The position numbers were made by a program, and so were the translations under genes. This document shows positions 9,022 through 16,246 of a stretch of 39,460 bases of DNA, piece by piece (the first letter of the stretch is position 1; the number at the start of each line of letters is the position of its first letter). Source of the DNA: Rhodothermales bacterium (lineage in GTDB: Bacteria; Bacteroidota; Rhodothermia; Rhodothermales; UBA10348); NCBI GenBank assembly GCA_028284865.1, contig JANQQV010000021.1, forward strand, positions 1 to 39,460, written 5' to 3'. Below the pieces are notes generated by a model. It saw only the letters and a list, made by a program, of their open reading frames with translations. It was not told the origin of the DNA and did not search any database.

Positions 9022-9534
9022 TGCGGGGAGGCGTGGGGAAACCTTGTTCGGAAAAGCCGCTGGTGGACAGCCTGTTGCAGGCAGTCATCCGCCCGCATAA
9101 TCCGGCGAGCAATCTAGCCATCGACGTAGGGTCAAGCAAGACGACCCGATGGGAGGGAGGGCTTCAATTGCACATGCTGTTGGGTAACCGTAGCGAGCCG
9201 CGTGTACTCCATGCGTTCCCACGCTGCGGGATCCCTGAATCCGGGATCGCCCCGACAGTTCAGTCATCCCCGCAAGACCAGGAATCATGTACAACCGCAT
9301 CATCACATCCCTCACGCTCGTGCGACCGCGATTCGCGGACGCACAGACCCGGTAGGATGGTTCCTGCGCCTCAGTCTTGATGGCGCCCCGATCACCTGCC
9401 GGCGCACGCTCTTCTTTTTCAAGCAGGGCAGGTGATTTTGATGCATGTTGTAGGAGACCCCGCATTCGCCGGAACTCCATTTCATCGGACACAGGACGTC
9501 ATGCACTGGTCGCCTCTCGCCACCCGACCTCTAG
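9022..9534. other. 513-base intergenic region, no credible gene
   Basis: This lies between divergent genes and must hold promoters for both. Open frames on either strand (for example minus 9085-9492) have Arg/Ser/Gly-heavy compositions with no domain and no conserved start signal. The clear structures are a 10-bp inverted repeat at 9391-9400 and 9427-9436 with a T-rich loop, and a small GATCCC/GGGATC repeat at about 9230-9248. I see no tRNA, insertion sequence or riboswitch pattern. Confidence 0.6.
9391..9436. repeat. Inverted repeat ATCACCTGCC / GGCAGGTGAT
   Basis: Two perfect 10-base arms are separated by 26 bases that include CTTCTTTTTC. The right arm runs into TTTTG on the plus strand. 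It sits about 100 bases before the MATE gene start in an otherwise featureless gap. It could be an mRNA leader hairpin, a weak terminator or a protein-binding site; nothing in the sequence decides. Confidence 0.5.
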
Positions 9535-10950
9535 ATGACGAATACCCAATCAATACTGCCTGAACAGCAATCGCTGTGGAAGGACATCACCGACGCGCTC
9601 CGAGGGCGTAGTCGGGACTATACCAGCGGAAGTCTCTGGCGAGCCATCATCGTCCTCTCCGTACCGATGGTACTGGAGATGTTGATGCAGTCCGTCTTCG
9701 AGATTGCTGACATCTTCTTCGTTGGACGGCTCGGCTCGGAAGCCGTAGCCGCCGTAGGACTTACCGCTGCTCTTATCATCATTGTGTTTGCCATTGGCCT
9801 GGGCCTTTCGATGGCCGCGACGGCCATGGTGGCGCGGCGCATCGGTGAGAAAGATCCGGACGGCGCTGCCCGCTCGGCCTGGCAGGCCATCGTGCTCACG
9901 GTCGCGTTTGCCATTCCGGCAGGTGCGCTCGGAGCCTTCTTTGCCCCGGACTTGCTGGGTCTCATGGGCGCCACGGACTCGGTCCGCGAAATCGGATCGG
10001 GTTATGCCGCCGTGATGCTGGGCAGCAACCTGGTGATCCTGCTGCTTTTCCTGTTCAACGCCATATTCCGTGGCGCAGGCGATGCCAGCGCGGCCATGAA
10101 GGCGTTGTGGCTGGCCAACATCCTGAACATCATCCTGGACCCGATTTTCATCTTCGGATGGGGCCCTGTTCCCGAGATGGGTGTGACGGGTGCGGCCGTC
10201 GCGACGGCCATCGGCCGTGGCATCGGTGTTGCCTACCAGGTCTGGCTGCTGGTCAGTGGCGGTTCGCGCGTCAAGCTCGAACGCAGACACTGCAAGATCG
10301 ACATCTCCGTGCAGCGCACGATGATCAAGATCGCCGGGCCGGGGATGCTTCAGTACCTCGTGGGTACAGCTTCCTGGCTGGCCGTCATGCGATTGATGGC
10401 CGGTTTCGGGAGCGACGCGCTTGCCGGGTATACCGTCGCGATCCGCATCATCATTTTTGCGCTGCTCCCGTCATGGGGGATCTCGAACGCCGCCGCCACG
10501 CTGGTGGGGCAAAACCTGGGTGCCTCCCAGCCGGATCGGGCCGAGCGCTCGGTCTGGTATTGCACGCTTCTGGACATGGGATTCCTGGCGGCGATGGGGC
10601 TGGTCTTCTGGATATGGGCGCCTGTGACGGTGGCCCTGTTCGTCGACGCGCCGGGTGCGCGAGCAGTCGGGGTGGAATCTATGCGGATCCTGACACTGAT
10701 CTATCCGATCTGGGCGATCGGGATGGTCACCGTGCAGTCCTTCAACGGTGCCGGCGATACCACGACGCCGACCTGGATCCACTTCTTCTGCTTCTGGATT
10801 CTTCAGCTGCCGCTGGCTTGGGCGCTGGCTTACCCTCTCGAGTGGGGTACATCCGGCGTGTTCTGGGCTATTGCGCTGGCGCAGGTGATTGCTGCCTTCA
10901 TTTCAGCTTGGCTCTTCCGGAAAGGGACCTGGAAGACGATCTCCGTCTAG
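9535..10950 (+). CDS. MATE family efflux transporter
   Basis: This inner-membrane pump of 471 residues uses a sodium or proton gradient to export drugs or metabolites. Twelve hydrophobic helices are visible in two halves. The first half opens with LWRAIIVLSVPMVLEMLMQSVFEI, ADIFFVGRLGSEAVAAVGL (typical MATE helix 1-2) and later GAGDASAAMK. The second half has QNLGASQPDRAERSVW and FNGAGDTTTPTW, the expected repeat counterparts. ATG 9535 follows an in-frame stop directly, so there is no longer version; no clear ribosome-binding site is seen. It stands alone and ends at a strong hairpin. The substrate is not predictable. Confidence 0.95.
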   Translation: MTNTQSILPEQQSLWKDITDALRGRSRDYTSGSLWRAIIVLSVPMVLEMLMQSVFEIADIFFVGRLGSEAVAAVGLTAALIIIVFAIGLGLSMAATAMVARRIGEKDPDGAARSAWQAIVLTVAFAIPAGALGAFFAPDLLGLMGATDSVREIGSGYAAVMLGSNLVILLLFLFNAIFRGAGDASAAMKALWLANILNIILDPIFIFGWGPVPEMGVTGAAVATAIGRGIGVAYQVWLLVSGGSRVKLERRHCKIDISVQRTMIKIAGPGMLQYLVGTASWLAVMRLMAGFGSDALAGYTVAIRIIIFALLPSWGISNAAATLVGQNLGASQPDRAERSVWYCTLLDMGFLAAMGLVFWIWAPVTVALFVDAPGARAVGVESMRILTLIYPIWAIGMVTVQSFNGAGDTTTPTWIHFFCFWILQLPLAWALAYPLEWGTSGVFWAIALAQVIAAFISAWLFRKGTWKTISV

Positions 10951-10956
10951 CGGTGC

Positions 10957-10984
10957 GGCGGCGAGGGCGAACGCCCTCGCCGCC
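10957..10984 (+). terminator. Terminator hairpin after the MATE gene
   Basis: A perfect 13-bp stem (GGCGGCGAGGGCG with its complement) has a 2-base apex and is followed by TTAACTCCTCT. It begins 6 bases after the MATE stop. The T tract is short, so termination may be partial. Confidence 0.75.
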
Positions 10985-11064
10985 TTAACTCCTCTGAGCG
11001 TGGGAAAGGAAGCTCAAGCGACTCCAGAACAACGACTTAAAGGAGTCTGATCTCGTCCGATATG

Positions 11065-11091
11065 ATGATTGGAAGCACCCATTCCAATCAT
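11065..11091 (+). promoter_or_regulatory. 10-bp hairpin or operator before the pilin-like gene
   Basis: ATGATTGGAA and TTCCAATCAT form a perfect 10-bp inverted repeat around a 7-base loop (GCACCCA), ending 17 bases before the ATG at 11109. A TATGAT hexamer (11061-11066) overlaps its left edge and could be a -10 box. It may be an operator or an mRNA hairpin that controls access to the start codon. Confidence 0.45.
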
Positions 11092-11108
11092 TCTTCCCCC
11101 TCAGAACC

Positions 11109-11564
11109 ATGGGACAGCAGCAATTGATGGTCATTGTCATGGCCACTGCAGTGTCCATGGCCGCCGTGGCCATGGGATTGCAGGCATTCCAGGAAGGTCA
11201 GCGTAAAGCCAACATTGATGCCATGATGGATGATGCCATCATCATCACAGGCGATATCCAGGCCTGGCGCATTCATCCTGAAGCTCTTGGCGGTGGCATG
11301 GGAGTGAGTCTGGATGGATTCAGCCTTTCGTCCATCAAATACGAAACCAACGGCGACAACGAATACATCACGGCCAACGGCACCTTCACAGCCTATGCGG
11401 TTGACGGCGTGGTCATTGTGCAAGGCGACAATGAGGAGTACGATGGTCGCGTCATCGTCACCGTCAATGGACAGGGATCGTATTGCATGAATACCCGAAT
11501 CACGGATACCGCAGACGATTCCCCTGCCTCGGCCAGTGAACACGGAACCTGCAGCGGAATCTGA
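11109..11564 (+). CDS. MGQQQ-type pilin-like small protein
   Basis: The protein has 151 residues and no assigned function. It starts MGQQQL and runs straight into one hydrophobic helix (residues about 6-27), then an amphipathic stretch (FQEGQRKANIDAMMDDA). A C-terminal globular region follows with Gly/Asp-rich strands and a Cys pair (SYCMN and HGTCSG) that could form a disulfide. This is the shape of a type IV pseudopilin without a classic leader peptide. I recall similar MGQQQ proteins in Rhodothermota and Balneolota, usually called hypothetical. Coding on the plus strand is preferred because the overlapping minus frame (11088-11543) has no membrane or fold logic. It stands alone, between the MATE terminator and the GHMP kinase. 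Confidence 0.75.
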   Translation: MGQQQLMVIVMATAVSMAAVAMGLQAFQEGQRKANIDAMMDDAIIITGDIQAWRIHPEALGGGMGVSLDGFSLSSIKYETNGDNEYITANGTFTAYAVDGVVIVQGDNEEYDGRVIVTVNGQGSYCMNTRITDTADDSPASASEHGTCSGI

Positions 11565-11665
11565 CGCAGAATTTGGGCCGATTGGTTGATCGGAAGGGCG
11601 GATCAGGTCGGACGCCGATTCGTTGAGGGTGACATCGTAGTCGAAGTCCCCTTACCATCGCGTCC

Positions 11666-12955
11666 GTGAACGTCTCGATTCCTGATTCTCTGTTTGCCCG
11701 GTTTGATCACGTTTCCAGTGTAACCGGCATCTCCCGGGATCACGCGATCTGGGTGCCGGGACGCATCGAAGTACTCGGCAAACACACGGACTACGCCGGA
11801 GGCGAAAGTCTTACCTGCGCGTCGACGCACGGCATCGCGGCACTGGTTGAGTCGCATGGAGGCGCGAGCTTGATCATCGAGGATGTCTCGCGTAATCAAC
11901 GCGTTGAGCTTCCCTATGCGGCACCCTCGCCGAAAGCATCGTGGACCCGATACCCCGCCGCAGTGCTCCAGCGAGTCATGCGGCACTTCGGCAAGCCGTC
12001 GGCCGGAATCCGATTGGCCATCCAGTCTGATCTGCCGAGCGCCTCAGGGATGAGTTCGTCGAGTGCGCTCGTGGCGACGGTTTTACTGGCCGTACTTGGA
12101 GAAGGGGAGTACGAGGAGCTGCCGTTCGCCACACGGGCCGATCTGGCCGGATTTGCAGGCGCCATCGAGTCTGGAGCTGACTGGAACGACCTGCCGGGCG
12201 ATGATGGCGTGGGGACACGCGGCGGATCGCAGGACCATACGGCGATCTTATGCGCGAAAAAGGGCATGCTGAGCTTGTTTGGCTATCACCCGATCACCTG
12301 CCACGAGCGAGTAGCACTAAGTGATTCGGTCGGGTTCGTGATTGCGGGAAGCGGTGTGAAAGCGCGCAAAACGGGTGAAGCGAAGGACCTCTACAACAGG
12401 GCAAGCAAGCGCGCCCGCGAGGTCGCTCGGCTGTATTCCGAGGATCTGGACGAGCACTATCCGAACATGGGCGCCATGATGGCGGCACCGCATTTTGATC
12501 TGGAGAGTCTTCGTTGGGCGATAACCGACGATGACCTGTGGGATCGTTTTCGCCAGTTTGAACGGGAAGTGGATCACGTTCTCCCGACGGCCGTGCGAGC
12601 GTTCGCTTCCAGCGATTGGACCGAATTGGGACCGGTGGTCGCCGAATCCCAGCAGATGGCTCAGGACTGGCTTCGAAATCAGATTCCTGAAACAAAGGCC
12701 TTGGTCGCTGCAGCGAAGAATGCCGGCGCCATCGCTGCAAGCAGCTTCGGCGCCGGATTCGGAGGAGCTGTCTGGGCCCTCGTCACGCGTGACGCGCAGG
12801 ATCGATTCAAGCGCGATTGGCAAACAGGATACGCAGCCTCTTATCCGGATCTCGCGCGCGATATGGTGATCCTGGACGATGAACCGGGAATCCCCGCATG
12901 GACATCGACACCTGGACTCCTCTCACGGCTAGACAGCCAGGCAGCTAGGCGGTAG
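11666..12955 (+). CDS. Galactokinase-like GHMP kinase
   Basis: This cytoplasmic sugar kinase has 429 residues and transfers phosphate from ATP to a sugar, probably at C1. The three GHMP motifs are present: PGRIEVLGKHTDYAGG at 31-46, LPSASGMSSSSAL at 123-135 and GAGFGG at 362-367. Arg33 and Asp190 (in GGSQDHTAI) fit the catalytic Arg and Asp of galactokinase. Lys39 stands where galactokinases have Glu, the residue that contacts the sugar C6 hydroxyl, and the usual MDQ is QDH. This variant belongs to a galactokinase-like subfamily whose substrate I do not know, so no galK symbol is given. The start is GTG 11666. It converges on the sodium:solute symporter and may serve the same sugar pathway. 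Confidence 0.85.
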   Translation: MNVSIPDSLFARFDHVSSVTGISRDHAIWVPGRIEVLGKHTDYAGGESLTCASTHGIAALVESHGGASLIIEDVSRNQRVELPYAAPSPKASWTRYPAAVLQRVMRHFGKPSAGIRLAIQSDLPSASGMSSSSALVATVLLAVLGEGEYEELPFATRADLAGFAGAIESGADWNDLPGDDGVGTRGGSQDHTAILCAKKGMLSLFGYHPITCHERVALSDSVGFVIAGSGVKARKTGEAKDLYNRASKRAREVARLYSEDLDEHYPNMGAMMAAPHFDLESLRWAITDDDLWDRFRQFEREVDHVLPTAVRAFASSDWTELGPVVAESQQMAQDWLRNQIPETKALVAAAKNAGAIAASSFGAGFGGAVWALVTRDAQDRFKRDWQTGYAASYPDLARDMVILDDEPGIPAWTSTPGLLSRLDSQAARR

Positions 12956-12990
12956 AGCGGAAGCGCGCAAAGCGCAGCTCGGTCTTCGGA

Positions 12991-14760
12991 TCAATCGAAT
13001 CGCAGGCGCGGCCAGATGCGGGCCAGTCCGAATCCACAAGCGATGGCCAGCGTGCCGACGATCAGAGCCGGCGCCATCTTTCCATACAGCGTGTACCCGG
13101 TCGCAAACAGGGCCCCGTAGATCAGACCCGCCCCCAGAACCATGCCGAGCACGGCCAGCGGGAAGTCAGACCCATCTTCGCCAGCATCAGCTCCAACAGC
13201 CGTGGCTACTTTCGTCCATCCTTTGCCTCCAGGGCGAATCTTCGTGTAGAAAGACTTCAGGGTTTCCTCGTCGGTTGACGGGAATAGGAAGGCGGCGCTG
13301 ACCCAGGCAATCGTTGTCACAACGACGCCGACAAGCAGCTGCTGCCAGCCTTCGAGTCCCATGCCTCCGGTGAACGTGAAGATCAGGGCGATGGCAAAAG
13401 AAACAATCATCGCCGTGAGCTCGGCTTCGGCATTAATGCGCCACCAGAACCAGCGAAGAATGAAGATGAGACCCGTGCCCGCACCGATTTGTAGAATGAT
13501 GTTGAACACCTGCAGCGCATTCTCCAGGAAGAGCGCGAGGGTACAGGCGATGATCATCAAAACCACCGTGGCGACGCGGCCGGCCCAGACCTGTTCGCCC
13601 TCGGTGGCTTGCGGGTTAACAAACCGGTGATAGAGATCATTCACGATGATCGACGATCCCCAGTTCACCTGGGACGACATCGTGGACATGTACGCGGCCG
13701 CCAATGAAGTAACCACGAGGCCCAGCAATCCTGCAGGGAGATAGGTCAGCATGGCTGGGTAGGCGAGGTCATTGCGTACGACTTGCTCGGGGACATGCGG
13801 GAATCGCTCGGCAATGGACGCCAGGTCCGGAAAGACCACAAGCGAAGCCAGTGCGACCAGAATCCAGGGCCAGGGCCGCAGGGCATAGTGCAGGACATTG
13901 AAGAGTAGCGTGGCGCTGGCCGCTTCCCGTTCGTTGCGGGCCGACAGCATACGCTGGGCCAGATAGCCGCCACCGCCTGGCTCGGATCCGGGGTAATAGG
14001 CCGCCCACCACTGGACGGCGATCGGAATCAGGAAAACCGGAACGAGTGTCTCCCAGATGTCCTCGGTGAACGACGGCAGCAGGTTCAACGAGCCCTGGAC
14101 GTTCTCGTGGCTCAGCATCTGTCCCAGACCGCCGACTTCCGGCAGGTTGAGCACGTAGATGGTCGCCCAGATACTGCCGATCATGGCCATCGCGAATTGG
14201 ATCATGTCCGTCAGGACGACTCCGCGTAGTCCTCCGAGCGCCGAATAGACCATCGTGATCGTGGCCGCGATGACCACGGTTTCCAGAGGACTCCAGCCCA
14301 TCATCACGCTGCCAATCTTGATGGCGGCCAGCGTCACGGAGGCCATGATGATGATGTTGAACACGATCCCCAGATACACGGCACGGAAGCCACGCAGGAA
14401 GGCGGCCACCGGCCCGGAGTAGCGGATTTCGTAAAACTCGACGTCCGTGAGCACTCCCGAGCGACGCCACAGACGTGCATACAGGAAGACGGTCAGCATC
14501 CCGGTCAGCAAGAAGGCCCACCAGGTCCAGTTTCCATCCACGCCGCCGCCGCGCACGATGTCCGTGACCAGGTTTGGCGTGTCGGTCGAGAAGGTGGTCG
14601 CCACCATCGAAATCCCCAGAAACCACCAGGGCATGGATTGGCCGGCCAGGAAGAAGGAGCGGAAACTGGTGCCGGAACGACGGGAAACGGACAGCCCGAT
14701 AATCAGGGAAACGGCAAAGAAGCCGCCCATGATGAGCCAGTCGAGAGTGGAGAGCTGCAT
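12991..14760 (-). CDS. Sodium:solute symporter (SSS family)
   Basis: This inner-membrane transporter couples sodium entry to uptake of a solute, often a sugar, amino sugar or organic acid. With the start at ATG 14760 (MQLSTLDWLI) it has 589 residues and about 13-15 helices. Family signs are FFLAGQSMPWWFLGISMVATTFSTDTP near the N-terminus, a conserved SALGGLRGVVLTD and AAYMSTMSSQVNWGSS. Longer starts (ATG 14799, TTG 14811) add a Pro-rich tail unlike the family. It is divergent from the GH109-type gene with 103 bases between starts, a common arrangement for shared regulation. The substrate is inferred only from its neighbours. Confidence 0.93.
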   Translation of the reverse strand: MQLSTLDWLIMGGFFAVSLIIGLSVSRRSGTSFRSFFLAGQSMPWWFLGISMVATTFSTDTPNLVTDIVRGGGVDGNWTWWAFLLTGMLTVFLYARLWRRSGVLTDVEFYEIRYSGPVAAFLRGFRAVYLGIVFNIIIMASVTLAAIKIGSVMMGWSPLETVVIAATITMVYSALGGLRGVVLTDMIQFAMAMIGSIWATIYVLNLPEVGGLGQMLSHENVQGSLNLLPSFTEDIWETLVPVFLIPIAVQWWAAYYPGSEPGGGGYLAQRMLSARNEREAASATLLFNVLHYALRPWPWILVALASLVVFPDLASIAERFPHVPEQVVRNDLAYPAMLTYLPAGLLGLVVTSLAAAYMSTMSSQVNWGSSIIVNDLYHRFVNPQATEGEQVWAGRVATVVLMIIACTLALFLENALQVFNIILQIGAGTGLIFILRWFWWRINAEAELTAMIVSFAIALIFTFTGGMGLEGWQQLLVGVVVTTIAWVSAAFLFPSTDEETLKSFYTKIRPGGKGWTKVATAVGADAGEDGSDFPLAVLGMVLGAGLIYGALFATGYTLYGKMAPALIVGTLAIACGFGLARIWPRLRFD

Positions 14761-14863
14761 GGGTGCGGGTTGGGTTGAAGGCGGCGGCAATGTAGGCATT
14801 GAGAACAACAAGGCGTCCCCCTAACTTGCGCACGCCCCAACCACGACCACAGCATCGGAGATC

Positions 14864-16246
14864 ATGAAACGACGCAACTTCCTTCGCGCAGGCGCCCTGG
14901 CAGGCGTTGGTGCCACCGTCGGCAAAGGAGAGGCCCTCGCCAAGAATGTCGAGTCCAAAGCCGCGGCCATTTTGACCGGCAAGGACGATCAGACCGCGCG
15001 GATCGGCTTCATCGGTGTGGGTCTTCGGGGGCGCAATCACCTGAACATCATCCTGCGTCGCGATGACTGCCAGGTCACGGCAATCTGTGACATCGACCCG
15101 GATGCCTTGGCGCAGTCCCAGAAGATGATCAGCGATTTCGGGAAGCCGGCTGCCGCAGAGTACACTGGCAGCGAGACCGCCTATCAGCAAATGCTCGAGC
15201 GGGATGACATCGACGGCGTGTTCATTTCGACGCCGTGGCTGTGGCACACGCGCATGGCCGTGGACACGATGAAGGCGGGCAAATACGCGGGCGTGGAAGT
15301 ATCGGCGGCCAATACGATCGAAGAGTGCTGGGATCTGGTGAACACGTATGAGGAGACCGGCAAGCCGTGCATGATCCTGGAGAACGTGAACTATCGGCGG
15401 GACGTGATGGCCATCCTGAACATGGTCCGCGAAGGCCTGTTCGGCGAGATGATCCATCTCGAATGTGGTTATCAGCATGATCTCCGCGCCGTCAAGTTCA
15501 ACAACGGAAAGCAGCCATACGGCGGGGGCGTTGAGTTTGGAGAGAATGCGTTCTCCGAGGCCAAATGGCGCACCCACCACTCTGTCCATCGCAACGGCGA
15601 TCTGTATCCGACGCACGGAATTGGTCCCGTCGCCGTCTACACGGACATCAACCGGGGTAATCGCTTTGTGTCGCTGACATCAACTGCTTCCAAAGCGCGG
15701 GGACTGCACAACTACATCGTGGATCAGGCCGGCGAAGATCATCCGAACGCGGACGTCGAATTCAAGCTCGGCGATGTGATCACAACCGTCATTCGAACCC
15801 AGAACGGGGAGTCCATCATTGTCAGCCACGATACGAATCTCCCTCGCCCGTATTCGCTCGGATTCAGGGTGCAAGGGGAGAAGGGCATCTGGATGGATGT
15901 CAACCGGTCGCTGATGATTCAAGGGGTGACTCCCGATCACCAGTGGACACCGGCAGCGGAGTTTCTCGAGCAGTTTGATCACCCGCTTTGGAAGAAATAC
16001 GCCGAAAGGGCAACGGGATCGGGACACGGCGGCATGGACTTCTTCGTGGACCACGCATTCGTCGAGTCGATCAAACGAGGAGTGGATACGCCACTGGATG
16101 CCTACGACGCGGCAGCCTGGAGCGCCATCACTCCGCTGTCCGAAGCCTCAATCGCCGCAGGAAGCGCTCCACAAGCCTTCCCGGATTTCACGCGCGGCCA
16201 GTGGATGAAACGCAAACCGGTATTTGCGCTTGGCGACGACTATTGA
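14864..16246 (+). CDS. Tat-exported Gfo/Idh/MocA protein, GH109-like
   Basis: This protein of 460 residues belongs to the NAD-binding oxidoreductase fold and resembles glycoside hydrolase family 109, which cleaves alpha-N-acetylgalactosaminides by an NAD-dependent redox mechanism. The N-terminus is a Tat signal (MKRRNFLRAGALAG), implying export of the folded protein with its cofactor. The nucleotide-binding strand is IGFIGVGLRGRNHL (about 47-60), followed by ICDIDPD. NVNYRRDVMAILNMV and NGDLYPTHGIGPVAVY are typical of GH109-type members. ATG 14864 directly gives the Tat signal. It is divergent from the sodium:solute symporter, and its end overlaps the pabBC start by 23 bases. GH109-like annotation is often wider than proven activity, so the exact substrate is open. 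Confidence 0.88.
   Translation: MKRRNFLRAGALAGVGATVGKGEALAKNVESKAAAILTGKDDQTARIGFIGVGLRGRNHLNIILRRDDCQVTAICDIDPDALAQSQKMISDFGKPAAAEYTGSETAYQQMLERDDIDGVFISTPWLWHTRMAVDTMKAGKYAGVEVSAANTIEECWDLVNTYEETGKPCMILENVNYRRDVMAILNMVREGLFGEMIHLECGYQHDLRAVKFNNGKQPYGGGVEFGENAFSEAKWRTHHSVHRNGDLYPTHGIGPVAVYTDINRGNRFVSLTSTASKARGLHNYIVDQAGEDHPNADVEFKLGDVITTVIRTQNGESIIVSHDTNLPRPYSLGFRVQGEKGIWMDVNRSLMIQGVTPDHQWTPAAEFLEQFDHPLWKKYAERATGSGHGGMDFFVDHAFVESIKRGVDTPLDAYDAAAWSAITPLSEASIAAGSAPQAFPDFTRGQWMKRKPVFALGDDY

Noticed and set aside
9085-9492. 135-residue open frame on the minus strand in the gap before the MATE gene
   Set aside because: Composition is Arg/Ser/Gly-heavy with no hydrophobic core, signal or known motif, and other frames here are equally open. 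No sign of a transposase.
11088-11543. 151-residue open frame on the minus strand opposite the pilin-like gene
   Set aside because: The plus-strand protein has a proper membrane helix, pilin-like layout and Cys pair; the minus frame is Asp/Gly/His-rich with no fold pattern.
13769-15616. 615-residue minus-strand frame across the symporter and GH109-type gene
   Set aside because: It spans two strongly supported genes in other frames and is His/Arg-rich with no motif.
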